Notes under the pieces: model-generated
What the model was told of the DNA's origin: nothing
Seen by the model: the letters and a program-made list of their open reading frames with translations, nothing else
The model's database searches: none
Source of the DNA: Pontibacter kalidii
GTDB lineage: Bacteria > Bacteroidota > Bacteroidia > Cytophagales > Hymenobacteraceae
Reading direction: 5' to 3'
DNA length: 64,000 nucleotides
Assembly (NCBI RefSeq): GCF_026278245.1
Contig: NZ_CP111080.1
Location: 1-64,000, forward strand
Translations under genes and position numbers: made by a program
Shown: in pieces, positions 1 through 8,766 of the stretch
How the letters are laid out: each line of letters starts with the position of its first letter
Numbering within the stretch: the first letter of the stretch is position 1

Positions 1-123
1 TACATTGTTAACTTTGAAAAAAATTAACTTACTCAAAGATTTTTACCAACCCGTCCTTATAAGGAGGAGGAAGGACTGTACCAGTGGCTGAGTTGCCAAT
101 CCGTACCTGTATTTTTGTAACTT

Positions 124-362
124 ATGCAACACGAGAACAAACCATCTGAGGCCCTTTTAAGCGATCCGACCTACTTCCTGAGTAGAATTTGACAGGAGCG
201 TAGCCGATAACATCAGAGACATTGAGAAGTCCTTTGATGAAGATGCCGGTATTGTGAAAGATTTCATCGTCTTCATTTCGAGGAAAATGAAAAAGGACCT
301 TTCGGGTTCACGAGGTTCACGCTTCAGAGTTCTGCAAAGAGACTGGACGTAACAAGCAGACC
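124..362 (+). pseudogene. Frameshifted N-terminal part of the Rep initiator
   Basis: Continuous protein-like coding runs through this stretch but changes frame several times. An ATG at 124 opens frame 1 (MQHENKPSEALL...), a stop in that frame falls at about 190, frame 2 continues from about 182 (VEFDRSVADNIRDIEKSFDE) to about 300, frame 1 resumes (FGFTRFTLQ) to about 327, and then frame 0 carries on (EFCKETGRNKQ) straight into the large rep ORF. The pieces read as one N-terminal domain. Either the gene is decayed here or the sequence has indel errors near a contig edge. Frame assignments are read directly; the reconstruction is inference. Confidence 0.55.
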
Positions 363-1244
363 TTGTGTGAGGTGCACCCCAAGTTCAAAAACAACCCCAA
401 AGCGGAAGTGCCTGAATATTTCGGTCACAGGTTTGAGACAACCTTTGACTATGCCCTGTTCCACATGTTGAGCAATAACATCATCTTCTCTCGCTCCTAC
501 GAGTATAAGCATCAGGATAAGGTGATAGAGCTGAAGAACTTTGCCATTCTCAAGGATATTAAGGTTAGCATCGACAGACACACCAACACTATCAAGATTT
601 ACGATGTCCGGATATCGGATGAGCTTATGGAAGGGTTTTTCCGCAGGTACTATACCATTGACACCAACGGCTATAAGCATGTAGGAAAAGGGCGTGGCGG
701 CGACGGGCGCAAGAGCCTATATATTTTCCTTTACAAGACGCGTCACCAGCTGCTCAGCTCAGGTCAACGCATCACGAAGATGCCCATAGACCTGTTGGCC
801 TCGGTTGCCCATATTGAGTCAGAGGAACCTAGGTTTAAGAAAAAAAGTGTGAAGAGGGTACTGGACTACATTCGGGAGAAGGGAAAGCTGCCTTTTGACT
901 ATACTTTTGTCCAAGGGGATCCAACTAAAAAGTACCAGGAGCTCTATTGGGTTAGTCTGGACTTCTCTGTATACCACGAGGTTATGGAGGCGAAGGAGGA
1001 TCACAACTTTTACATTGCCTTGCTGGAGCGCATGCGGGATCTTTTCCACCATACATATGGGAACCATGTCCAAATCACAGGAGAGAAAGATACTTTTCAG
1101 CGTTGGCTGACTAATTCGGACGCGGACCTGACGCACAAAGCAAATGAGCTTTGCAAAGCATATTTTAAGGTGCACAACAAGGATATCACACTGGCAATGG
1201 CGAAAAAGCTTATTCGGGGAGGTCTATTCTCCGACGATAATTAA
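363..1244 (+). CDS. Plasmid replication initiator, RepB/Rep_3-like (N-terminus disrupted)
   Basis: This is the uninterrupted part (293 codons) of a replication initiator. It is basic and shows the winged-helix style segments of Rep_3 initiators (for example RFKKKSVKRVLDYIRE near residue 158 and a C-terminal helix-rich region). The codon at 363 is TTG and is simply where the open frame becomes long; the natural start is probably upstream, near 124, with intervening frameshifts. The strongest support is the cluster of TTCAAGTATTGCCAC iterons immediately downstream, the usual binding sites of such initiators. Family assignment is by overall look and context and has not been checked by search. 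Confidence 0.7.
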   Translation: MCEVHPKFKNNPKAEVPEYFGHRFETTFDYALFHMLSNNIIFSRSYEYKHQDKVIELKNFAILKDIKVSIDRHTNTIKIYDVRISDELMEGFFRRYYTIDTNGYKHVGKGRGGDGRKSLYIFLYKTRHQLLSSGQRITKMPIDLLASVAHIESEEPRFKKKSVKRVLDYIREKGKLPFDYTFVQGDPTKKYQELYWVSLDFSVYHEVMEAKEDHNFYIALLERMRDLFHHTYGNHVQITGEKDTFQRWLTNSDADLTHKANELCKAYFKVHNKDITLAMAKKLIRGGLFSDDN

Positions 1245-1251
1245 AAAGCTA

Positions 1252-2083
1252 TTCAAGTATTGTCACAGAGGGCATAACTAAAGTCTATATGGAAACTCCC
1301 TACATTGCCCTTGGAAGGACTTTAAGCAAGGGTTCCAGCCTATTATTCAAGTACTGCCACGCATACGAAACATAAAGAGCCAATCTAATATATGGATGAG
1401 ATATGACTTTTGCAAAATACAGACTTGGAGAAGATGTAGAAGTAAGCGGTACGCTCACAGGATTAGGTAACCAAAGAGGCAGCGTTATCGAAATAGTGTA
1501 TGACAAGCTGAGCAGTCAATTCTTCTATAACGTGCAATGTGGAGAGAATCGACATTATGCGCAGGAACGATTTGTCTCTATTGTACAGAGACTTAACGAA
1601 GGCACTTGAATAATGATGATAGAAACTCCTAGCGAATGTCTCCAGCATACCACAGGCGTTCTTTATGAGGGTCTCTTGACAGGTTGCGTTACTGCAAGCC
1701 TTATGAAGCGGCGGGTTTAATGCATCGAATCGATCTTTTACCTTATGGATGCCTTCTTAAGCCAAGGGAATATTTACTATTCAAGTATTGCCACACTCTT
1801 TCTGAGCCGTTCAAGTATTGCCTCAGTAGCCGGAACCGTTCAAGTATTGCCACAATCCATTCAAGTATTGTCTCAAGGCGTTCAAGTATCGCCACAAATT
1901 GGCTATTTCCCTCAATAATAGCAGTTTTACCTACTCAAGTATTGTCTCAAGTCGTTCAAGTATTGCCACGCTTCTCCAAAGCTGTTCAAGTATTGCCTCA
2001 GTAGTAGTAGGTCATTCAAGTATTGTCACACCCATAATGCAGCCCATTTGCTCTATTCCGTACAGCCGTTCAAGTATTGCCAC
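1252..2083 (+). repeat. Iteron cluster, probable replication origin (12 copies of a 15-bp repeat)
   Basis: Twelve direct copies of TTCAAGTATTGYCWC start at 1252, 1346, 1780, 1810, 1839, 1860, 1881, 1934, 1955, 1985, 2015 and 2069. All are on the same strand. Variants are limited to C/T at position 9, C/T at 12 and A/T at 14, plus one C at position 1. Spacing in the dense part is 21, 29-30 or 53-54 bp, i.e. near multiples of the helical turn. Position directly after rep and the flanking AT-rich DNA fit an iteron-controlled origin. No DnaA box was confidently identified. Confidence 0.9.
1403..1609 (+). CDS. Small hypothetical protein inside the iteron region
   Basis: A 68-codon reading frame begins at ATG 1403 after a GATGAG ribosome-binding-like stretch. 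The product has an SH3/KOW-like beta pattern: it opens with a charged strand, has a GNQRGSVIEIVYD turn-strand, and ends YAQERFVSIVQRL. It lies between the second and third iterons. The patterned sequence argues for real coding, but no family is recognised. It could be a replication or copy-control accessory protein; that is only a guess from position. Confidence 0.45.
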   Translation: MTFAKYRLGEDVEVSGTLTGLGNQRGSVIEIVYDKLSSQFFYNVQCGENRHYAQERFVSIVQRLNEGT

Positions 2084-2396
2084 TAAATATATATACTTCT
2101 ATATACTTCCTTATAAATAGGAATTTGAAATGTCGGAGGGGTTCGTGAACAATAAAGATTTAACAAAAGGGAAGAGAAAGAGACTTGGGCTGCGAAAATT
2201 ACACAACTTCTTTACAAAAACAGCTAAAATATGTCCAGTGCTTTAATGACTAGCTATGAAGCCTAAAGGTTCCATACACAGGGCCAGCAAAAATATGATA
2301 AAAGCATAAAAATTATATATACATATTGTAACCTTTTAAATACATAACGTATATATAAATATACTTTTTATATCAACCCCTTTAAATTTTGTGTGT
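2084..2396. other. AT-rich non-coding stretch after the iterons
   Basis: About 310 bp with no credible gene. It is rich in TATATA runs (2086-2110 and 2310-2370) of the kind expected at a melting region beside iterons. The JAB-domain gene starts immediately after it. No clear promoter could be assigned. Confidence 0.4.
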
Positions 2397-2861
2397 ATGG
2401 AACAGACTTCAACAACCGTAACCCAGATTGCAGAGGTAAAGCTCAGCTATCATCCCCAGGTGAAGGCCTCCGAGCGCCCGCAGATTACGAGTTCTAAAGA
2501 CAGTTACACTTTCTTCCTACAGCTGTGGGATGAAGGCAGCATACAGTTCCGCGAGCAATTTAAGGTTATGTTATTAAGCAGGGCAAACAAAGTGCTGGGA
2601 ATATTTGAAGTTTCTACCGGTGGCGTGGCCGGTACGGTGGCAGATCCGAAACTTATCTTTGTCGCTGCACTCAAAGCCAATGCCAGTGGGATCGTTTTAG
2701 CCCATAATCACCCATCGGGCAACTTAAAGCCCAGCAGTGCAGATATCAGCCTTACTAAAAAGGTTAAAGAGGGCGGTAACTTACTTGATATTGCTGTTCT
2801 GGATCACATCATCCTTACTAATGAGGGCTATTATTCTTTTGCAGACGAGGGACTTTTATAA
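2397..2861 (+). CDS. RadC-like JAB/MPN domain protein
   Basis: The product (about 154 aa from ATG 2397; a GTG two codons upstream is also open) is the C-terminal JAB domain of the RadC family. The JAMM metal-binding signature HNHPSG(x)nSxxD is intact: two His at about 103 and 105, Ser and Asp about 8 and 11 residues further. Such short RadC-like proteins are common on Bacteroidota plasmids and conjugative elements, and their role is unproven. It lacks the N-terminal HhH part of full-length RadC. A strong terminator follows. Confidence 0.9.
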   Translation: MEQTSTTVTQIAEVKLSYHPQVKASERPQITSSKDSYTFFLQLWDEGSIQFREQFKVMLLSRANKVLGIFEVSTGGVAGTVADPKLIFVAALKANASGIVLAHNHPSGNLKPSSADISLTKKVKEGGNLLDIAVLDHIILTNEGYYSFADEGLL

Positions 2862-2908
2862 AAGTCCCTCACTCTTTCAAATCTCGGCTGTTAAACCAAC
2901 CGTAGCGG

Positions 2909-2940
2909 CCCGCCTGACGGCGGGTTTTCCTTTTTTCTTT
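2909..2940 (+). terminator. Rho-independent terminator after the radC-like gene
   Basis: CCCGCC (2909-2914), loop TGAC, GGCGGG (2919-2924), followed by TTTTCCTTTTTTCTTT. Confidence 0.85.
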
Positions 2941-3106
2941 CTGTAGCAATGCCTGTTCTACAATAGCACACAGGCAATTTAGCGCTAACATAAGGGGAAA
3001 TAAAAACTCTATTTTGTGGATAATTAATATACACTAAATGTAACTAAATATATACTAAACGTATATATCAATATGAGTTTTGTTTAACCTTCTAAAGCTA
3101 AAAGTT

Positions 3107-4048
3107 ATGAGCGCTTATCAAAAATTCATTCAACTGGCAGATCAGGTAACAAATGAGGTCATCGAGCAATTAGAGCAAGGCCAGGTATTCTGGAGAAAGC
3201 CTTGGACATCTTACGGACTGCCTAAAAACTATGTATCTGGCCGCTATTATGAAGGCTTCAATGCTTTCTTTCTGAACTACCTGACTGATAAGAAAAGCTT
3301 TAGGACACCCTACTTTCTTACCTATAGACAGGCTAAAGAACTGGGCGGGCATGTAAAGAAGGGAGAGAAAGGAAGCCAGATCATCTACTGGAAAGTTTAC
3401 GCCAAAAGTGATACTAGGGAGGGTAATGGCACTACAGGAGAGACACAGGAGGTGTACCAGAGAAGATTTGTCCCCTTTATTTGGACGGTATTTAATATTG
3501 ATCAAGTGGAAGGAATCGAGTTTACCCTCCCTTCTGTTCATGAGCGTACCGAACTGCAGGTAATAGAGGCTTGTCAGGAGGTGGTGGATCAATACCCTAT
3601 GCCACGCCCGAACGTTCTGCACGGAGGCTCCCAGGCCTACTATGCGCCTTTTAATGATACGGTACAGATGCCGGAGCTGAGCAGCTTTGTTTCCTCTCAG
3701 GCTTATCACGCAACTTTGTTTCACGAACTGATTCACTCCACAGGCCATCAAACCAGGCTTAACCGTTTTGCTGACGAAGAGAAGGCGGCCCGGTTTGGCG
3801 ACATAAATTACTCTAAGGAGGAACTGATAGCCGAGATGGGAGCAAGTTTCCTCAATGCCTTTACAGGTATCAAAGCGGAGGTTTTTGAAAACTCGGTGGC
3901 TTACCTGCAGGGATGGGCGAAGAAATTTAAGGATGATAAGACAATGATCATCTATGCAAGCACAAAGGCTTTTAAAGCGGCCAGCTATATCCTAAACCTA
4001 CAGGCAGAAAGTAATCTGGCGGCAGAACCAACAACTATGGCAGCGTAG
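3107..4048 (+). CDS. ArdC-like antirestriction protein (ssDNA-binding domain plus metallopeptidase domain)
   Basis: The 313-aa product from ATG 3107 has the two-part layout of the ArdC family. The N-terminal domain (about 1-130) contains the GxxYxGxNxxxL-type segment (SGRYYEGFNAFFL) and an aromatic-rich core. The C-terminal domain has a zincin motif HELIHSTGH (about 206-214) with the downstream Glu in EELIAEMGA. ArdC proteins protect incoming plasmid DNA from restriction during conjugation, which suits the plasmid context. An in-frame TTG lies 27 bp upstream; ATG 3107 is preferred because it opens on the conserved MSAYQKF start. Convincing at family level; substrate of the peptidase fold unknown. 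Confidence 0.88.
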   Translation: MSAYQKFIQLADQVTNEVIEQLEQGQVFWRKPWTSYGLPKNYVSGRYYEGFNAFFLNYLTDKKSFRTPYFLTYRQAKELGGHVKKGEKGSQIIYWKVYAKSDTREGNGTTGETQEVYQRRFVPFIWTVFNIDQVEGIEFTLPSVHERTELQVIEACQEVVDQYPMPRPNVLHGGSQAYYAPFNDTVQMPELSSFVSSQAYHATLFHELIHSTGHQTRLNRFADEEKAARFGDINYSKEELIAEMGASFLNAFTGIKAEVFENSVAYLQGWAKKFKDDKTMIIYASTKAFKAASYILNLQAESNLAAEPTTMAA

Positions 4049-4053
4049 CCTTT

Positions 4054-4095
4054 TGAAAGATCTTGCCTGGTAACATCAGGCAAGATCTTTCATTT
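4054..4095 (+). terminator. Strong hairpin terminator after ardC-like gene
   Basis: A perfect 16-bp inverted repeat, 4054-4069 (TGAAAGATCTTGCCTG) and 4077-4092, with a 7-nt loop and a short T-run, 6 bp after the ardC-like stop. Probably works in both directions. Confidence 0.85.
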
Positions 4096-4495
4096 TCAAT
4101 ACTGATGGAGTTAACTGCGGAAATTTGAAAGGTGAAATCCTGCTATGGCGACCCGCCTTCGGCGGGATTACTTTTGGGGTGTAGGCTTTATGTGAAGCGT
4201 CTGCCGTATAATCAGCTCAAAGCAAATATGGCCATTTTTTGTGGTCCTTCTTGCTGTCTTGTTAAAGACTCAATGGATACTATAATGGGTGCTTGTGGCC
4301 CTCTAAAGCGTTCATCTTCCTCTCTCCTACTTCTGCCTTCTTGATTGCTCTTAAGTAACAGGTCGAGAAAGAATAAAAGTAAACTTGTCAAATACTTTTA
4401 GTATTAATTTGTATATGTTACGTATATATTTGTAAGTGTCATTTCTTAGATATTTGGCTTAAGATAAGCCATCAGGATTCGTTAATTATAGAATA
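4096..4495. other. Intergenic region with a GC hairpin and an AT-rich promoter area
   Basis: No supported gene. CCCGCC TTC GGCGGG at 4152-4166 forms a second hairpin with a weak T-tail. The part after 4380 is AT-rich and contains TATATTTG at 4425-4432, matching the Bacteroidota -7 consensus TAnnTTTG, 64 bp before the next gene. A matching -33 element was not seen at the right distance. Confidence 0.35.
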
Positions 4496-4777
4496 ATGCA
4501 GATAGAAGACAAGAGCCCTAAGTTTGAACTAGGCAAGCGTATGCTTGAAAAGCAACAGCTGACTTCACTTACTGAGCTGTTTGATATCGTACCGTATACT
4601 CCCGTGGCCAAAGCACTAGGCATAAATAACCAGCGACTTCGAAACAAGATTGGCGATCCCCGCTCCTTTCGTGTAAGCGAATTGCTGGACCTTGCGGTAC
4701 TACTGGATGTCGATGCGATCAAGCTCTTTGCCTTACTTCACGAAACAATCAAGAAATCGGCACCTGCTGAAGGATAA
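4496..4777 (+). CDS. Small HTH-like DNA-binding protein (hypothetical)
   Basis: The 93-aa product is mostly helical and contains a segment (VAKALGINNQRLRNKI, about 37-52) that looks like a helix-turn-helix recognition region, followed by a leucine-rich helix. It stands at the head of the mobilization region, so regulation of mob genes is plausible, but this is inference from position. No named family assigned. Confidence 0.6.
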   Translation: MQIEDKSPKFELGKRMLEKQQLTSLTELFDIVPYTPVAKALGINNQRLRNKIGDPRSFRVSELLDLAVLLDVDAIKLFALLHETIKKSAPAEG

Positions 4778-4860
4778 CTAAATGATAGCTTCACAAGGCA
4801 CAAGATGCAAAGCTTTACATTGCCTACTATTCTATTAATCAACTTCTAGCTTGTTCTCCT

Positions 4861-5115
4861 ATGAATCTATATGAGTTCAATAGTATTCTTTCACTTAATG
4901 AAAGGGCACAGGCGGTATGGGATGAGGGGCAGTTTCTTTCAAGCCGCCTAGATGGAGAGTATCGGGTATGCCTCTACTACATGGGTGATTTTTTTGCAGA
5001 GGTTTGGATAAATTCATGCGATAACGGTAGTAGGATTTGCCATGTACGGGCTTTTAAGAGCCGAAGGCTTCTGGAACCTTACCTCTCCCCTATTGACCTG
5101 TCTACCCTTTTCTGA
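4861..5115 (+). CDS. Conserved hypothetical protein of Bacteroidota plasmids
   Basis: An 84-aa product beginning MNLYEFNSILSLNERAQAVW. The compact beta-rich pattern (YRVCLYYMGDFFAEVW) and terminal RAFKSRRLLEPYLSPI resemble small proteins often found beside mobilization genes in this phylum. Function unknown. It ends about 100 bp before a 7-bp tandem repeat. Confidence 0.6.
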   Translation: MNLYEFNSILSLNERAQAVWDEGQFLSSRLDGEYRVCLYYMGDFFAEVWINSCDNGSRICHVRAFKSRRLLEPYLSPIDLSTLF

Positions 5116-5216
5116 CTCTTTCTGCTTTTCGTCTCAAACTATCTACTTTGACTATTAAGCTGCTTGCCTTTAATTGACACATATTTCTAGCTTTAAAAAA
5201 AAAATAATTATTATTT

Positions 5217-5251
5217 AACACATAACACATAACACATAACACATAACACAT
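5217..5251 (+). repeat. Five tandem copies of the heptamer AACACAT
   Basis: Perfect copies at 5217, 5224, 5231, 5238 and 5245, within a 490-bp gene-free AT-rich stretch (5116-5607) preceding the mobC-like gene. It may be a protein-binding array or a slippage-prone simple repeat. The rest of the stretch shows nothing else recognisable. Confidence 0.9.
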
Positions 5252-5607
5252 TTTACTTATTAGATAATGCTTATTATCTGTTAGGTAATACATGATAAAT
5301 AATAATTATTAAATATTTGTACCGCTGGATTTAGTATTTGAAGCTTTTTCTTATAGTAGGTACTTGTTATCCATACTCCCCTGTTCCCTCCAGCTTACCC
5401 AATGCTCCGCTTTTGGAACCTTACTCTTCCTAATCTCCCCTCTTCTTGTATTATTTACCTAGAATTCTTTCTTTTGGTGTATGGTGGGCTTTGTATTGCA
5501 AGATGTGTTTTGAGTCCCTCAAAACCTCTTGCCTTGCTTTCAGCGTAGCTATCAGCAAGGGGGATAAACCCACTCGCAACTCGTGTCTTTTATTGAGCAA
5601 AGAATGT

Positions 5608-6045
5608 ATGGAAGGTGTTAAGAAACCAAAAGGAGGGCGTCCAAAACTATCGCCGGAATTAAAGAGGGCCAGACAGTTAAAGCTGACCTTTTCCGATAGC
5701 GAATACAAGCAACTGGAGACGGAGATGACGGCTGCAGGGCATGAATCGTTGTCTGTTTACCTGCGGAGGAAGGCACTGGCGCAGCCTGACGAATTTATTG
5801 CTAATCCCAAAGAGTTAATCGCTGTGTTGGATAGGCTCGGCCCAGAGATCAGCAGGGTCGGCAACAATATCAATCAGGTAGCCAGGTATGTCAATTACCT
5901 GAAGGCAAACAATATGATAAACCTGCAGTTTCTTGCCGATTTTAACAGACACATGATAGAGTTTAGTATCATAGAAAAAGAATTGGTCAAGGCGCTTCGC
6001 TCTTTTCTTCGGATTGCTGCTGCAAGGTTCAAGAAGTTTAAATAA
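5608..6045 (+). CDS. Relaxosome accessory protein, MobC-like (ribbon-helix-helix)
   Basis: From ATG 5608 the product is about 145 aa: a basic N-terminus (KKPKGGRPKLSPELKRARQ), a ribbon-helix-helix type strand and helix (LKLTFSDSEYKQLETEM... LSVYLRRKAL) and the hallmark GNNINQVARYVN of MobC/bacterial mobilization proteins. These proteins bind oriT and help load the relaxase, which is encoded downstream at 6467. The open frame extends 162 bp further upstream, but that part is not protein-like and the basic N-terminus marks ATG 5608 (or 5604 out of frame) as the likely start. Confidence 0.88.
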   Translation: MEGVKKPKGGRPKLSPELKRARQLKLTFSDSEYKQLETEMTAAGHESLSVYLRRKALAQPDEFIANPKELIAVLDRLGPEISRVGNNINQVARYVNYLKANNMINLQFLADFNRHMIEFSIIEKELVKALRSFLRIAAARFKKFK

Positions 6046-6057
6046 TATTTATTATTT

Positions 6058-6316
6058 AATAAGTAAGAATTAATAAGTAAGAATTAATAAGTAAGAATTA
6101 ATAAGTAAGAATTAATAAGTAAGAATTAATAAGTAAGAATTAATAAGTAAGAATTAATAAGTAAGAATTAATAAGTAAGAATTAATAAGTAAGAATTAAT
6201 AAGTAAGAATTAATAAGTAAGAATTAATAAGTAAGAATTAATAAGTAAGAATTAATAAGTAAGAATTAATAAGTAAGAATTAATAAGTAAGAATTAATAA
6301 GTAAGAATTAATAAGT
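6058..6316 (+). repeat. 18 perfect tandem copies of a 14-bp repeat between mobC and the relaxase
   Basis: The unit AATAAGTAAGAATT is repeated 18 times without a single mismatch from 6058 to 6309, followed by a half copy AATAAGT. Flanks are extremely AT-rich (6317-6420). The array fills the spacer between two mob genes, where oriT or a binding array could lie. The exact identity of all copies implies recent expansion or active homogenisation. Not CRISPR: there are no spacers. Confidence 0.95.
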
Positions 6317-6466
6317 TTTAACTATTAAATTTTAAGTTTAATATTATAAATAATAACTAATAATTATTAAGTAAAAGATAATAGTTTAAAATTGTTAAAT
6401 AATATATAGTAGCTTTTATGTGAAAGTTATTATTTGTTATATTTTTGAAGCGTTAATGAGTGGGCT

Positions 6467-8044
6467 ATGATCGTGAAAATCCTTTCTGCCGCTGCCGGGT
6501 TCAATGGCGTTGTTTACAATGAAGAGAAAAGAGCACAGGGTGCAGCTCAGCTGCTCAAGGCTGAGAACTTCGGTTTCTTGAACCTGGCTGCGGGAAACTT
6601 GAAGCAGGAGGATTATATCAGGTACATGACGTTGGTGGCAAACACAAACGAGTCAGTGCTAAAGTCCCAGTTCCATGCCATTATTTCCTGTAAGGGAAGG
6701 GAGAAGAGTGCGGAGGAACTCCTGGAAATCGCGGAGAAATACCTCCAGCGCATGGGGTACCATGATAACCCCTACCTTATCTACTTTCATTCAGATACTG
6801 CGCACAACCATGTACACATAGTATCTACCAGGGTAAGCAAAGAGGGGAAGAAGGTGAACGACAAGTATGAAAACATGAGGTCTCAGAAAGTGATGCAGGA
6901 GATTCTGATGCAGGATGTGGCATACGAGGTAAAAGCATACTTGAGGAAAGCGCTGGCATATGGATTTTCCTCTGAAGCTCAGTTTAAGTTACTGCTCGAA
7001 AGGGAAGGCGTGAAAGTCACGGAGAAGGATGGACAGTACCAGTTCATTAAGTACGGTTCAGTGGTGCATGCCTTTGCAAGGAAAGAAGTTGCTGACAGGA
7101 TAGCAAAGTATAAAGCACCAGATACGCGTGTAGGGCAGCTGAAAGCCATATTCCGCAAGTATAAACGAGGCCTAACGGTGGAGCAGTTCTCCGGGCTATT
7201 AAAGGAAAAGTTTGGGATAGAGCTGGTGGTGCACCAGGCAAAGGGGAAGAGCACTCCCTATGGCTACACGATTCTCGACCATGCCAGCAAACTGGTGCTG
7301 AAGGGTTCCCAGGTGATGAAGCTCGACGAGCTGCTTTCCAGTGTTAACAGAGAAGAGAAAATACAGGCTGGACGGGAGCTCATAGCCAAGCTTTCTGCAG
7401 ACAGGGGGCTGTGCTACACCGGTTTCAAAAGACAGCTGGAGGCAACAGGGCTCCTTGTCAACAAAAAGGGAGAGATCCGCATCAAGGGAGATGAAGAAGG
7501 CAGCATCCCTGTTCTGATGCTTGATAAGGCCCATGTCAGGGCGCTGCTTTACCAAGAAAGGCTGCAGGAGGCGCGGCAGTACGCCGTGACGAGCGACAAG
7601 GATATGAGGCTGCTTTCCAGGCTGTTTTTTGTAAAGCAGTCGGATCTGTCGGTTGCGAAGGCTTCTGACCCTCTGGAGAAGGAGGTGGTAGCCGCCAAAC
7701 TGCACAGCGGCCTTGCCAGCGGCAGGCCGCTGCAGGAAATGCTGGACAGTTGCGGCTGGAGCATCGCTCATGCAGACGGAAAGCACTTCCTGATTGATCA
7801 TCAGCAGAAACGGGTGTATGCCTGGGCAGATCTGACAAAAGAGAGGCCTGACTTTCATGCTGTGCAGGTTGTTGAGCTTGATAAGGGTAGTGATCGGGCG
7901 AGAGAGGAAAGGCTGCAGGACGCATGGACCCAGTCTTCCGGGACCATCGGTCAACTGGCAGCTTCTATGCTTTACCTTATGGAGTCAAACCTCGGACCTG
8001 ATCAGGGAGAGAATAGGAAGAGAAAGAATCAACGAAAACGATAA
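6467..8044 (+). CDS. Relaxase, MobB/MOBP-type mobilization nuclease
   Basis: The 525-aa product carries the relaxase/mobilization nuclease domain in its first 200 residues. The metal-binding triad HNHVHIV is at 113-119 with His113, His115 and His117, and an upstream FHAIIS strand is at about 69-74. A tyrosine in the GFNGVVYNEEK segment (Y17) is a candidate nicking residue. The C-terminal 300 residues are helical and lysine-rich with no recognised domain. It follows mobC and the 14-bp repeat array and precedes parA by 20 bp, so the three probably form one transfer-initiation unit. Confidence 0.92.
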   Translation: MIVKILSAAAGFNGVVYNEEKRAQGAAQLLKAENFGFLNLAAGNLKQEDYIRYMTLVANTNESVLKSQFHAIISCKGREKSAEELLEIAEKYLQRMGYHDNPYLIYFHSDTAHNHVHIVSTRVSKEGKKVNDKYENMRSQKVMQEILMQDVAYEVKAYLRKALAYGFSSEAQFKLLLEREGVKVTEKDGQYQFIKYGSVVHAFARKEVADRIAKYKAPDTRVGQLKAIFRKYKRGLTVEQFSGLLKEKFGIELVVHQAKGKSTPYGYTILDHASKLVLKGSQVMKLDELLSSVNREEKIQAGRELIAKLSADRGLCYTGFKRQLEATGLLVNKKGEIRIKGDEEGSIPVLMLDKAHVRALLYQERLQEARQYAVTSDKDMRLLSRLFFVKQSDLSVAKASDPLEKEVVAAKLHSGLASGRPLQEMLDSCGWSIAHADGKHFLIDHQQKRVYAWADLTKERPDFHAVQVVELDKGSDRAREERLQDAWTQSSGTIGQLAASMLYLMESNLGPDQGENRKRKNQRKR

Positions 8045-8064
8045 TACACATAGACGATTAATAC

Positions 8065-8694
8065 ATGAAAATTGTAGTAGCAAATCAAAAAGGAGGGGTA
8101 GGCAAGTCCACCACCTGTATACTGCTGGCTAACTATCTGGCCTTGGAGAAAAAGGACAATGTGATCATCCTGGATATGGACTTTCAGGACTCCATCTACT
8201 CCAGATGGGAGAAGGAGAAGGAGCTGTATGCCAATGACCCACTGTACGAGGTTATCAAGATGGAGGTAGAGGAGTACCCGAAATACAAGGTGCACATTGA
8301 TAGTCTGCAAGGGGGGCATGTTATTATGGACATGCCTGGCAGGCTGGACACGAACGAGCTCATTGCTGTATACCAGGACGCTGAAGTAATCGTCTGTCCG
8401 TTTGCCTATGAAAAGATGACTTTTGAGTCCACCATGTTCTTTGTTCAGGTGGCCAAGCATGTTAACCCGCAGGTAAAGATCGTGTTCCTGCCAAACCGCC
8501 TGAAGTCCTCCGTGAACTATGAATTGAAAGCTGCAGTGGATGAGCAGCTGGCGCAGTTCGGCACTGTAGCTCCGGCGCTGCCAGACCGGGTAGGATTTCA
8601 ACGCATAGATACCGTATCTATCTCTTCGGATATCCGAGGGGTGCTCGACAAGTCTTTTGGATATATATATAATGAGTATTTAGAGACAACATAG
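8065..8694 (+). CDS. parA: ParA-family ATPase (TraA-like)
   Basis: The 209-aa product has the deviant Walker A motif KGGVGKST at 9-16, the IILDMDFQDS strand (A' motif) and the VIMDMPGRLD Walker B-like segment near residue 90. This is the small ParA type without an N-terminal HTH. In Bacteroidota conjugative elements the same protein heads the tra region as TraA. It starts 20 bp after the relaxase gene. Role: plasmid partition, or positioning of the transfer machinery. Confidence 0.9.
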   Translation: MKIVVANQKGGVGKSTTCILLANYLALEKKDNVIILDMDFQDSIYSRWEKEKELYANDPLYEVIKMEVEEYPKYKVHIDSLQGGHVIMDMPGRLDTNELIAVYQDAEVIVCPFAYEKMTFESTMFFVQVAKHVNPQVKIVFLPNRLKSSVNYELKAAVDEQLAQFGTVAPALPDRVGFQRIDTVSISSDIRGVLDKSFGYIYNEYLETT

Positions 8695-8766
8695 AAGATT
8701 CTTTAAATAAAATTTATATTAATATTCAATAATTGAAACATTTTAATTAAATAACGTATAATATTC

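Noticed and set aside
2015..2083. Iteron copies as attC-type sites
   Set aside because: They are direct 15-bp repeats with no paired arms and flank the rep gene, not cassettes.
4132..4344. 70-codon frame after ardC
   Set aside because: Spans a GC-rich hairpin, has no ribosome-binding site and shows random-looking composition.
5446..5607. N-terminal extension of the MobC-like protein
   Set aside because: The translated extension is Cys/Trp-rich and unlike MobC; the basic start at 5608 fits the family.
6058..6316. CRISPR array
   Set aside because: The 14-bp units are contiguous and identical, with no spacers, and no cas genes are nearby.
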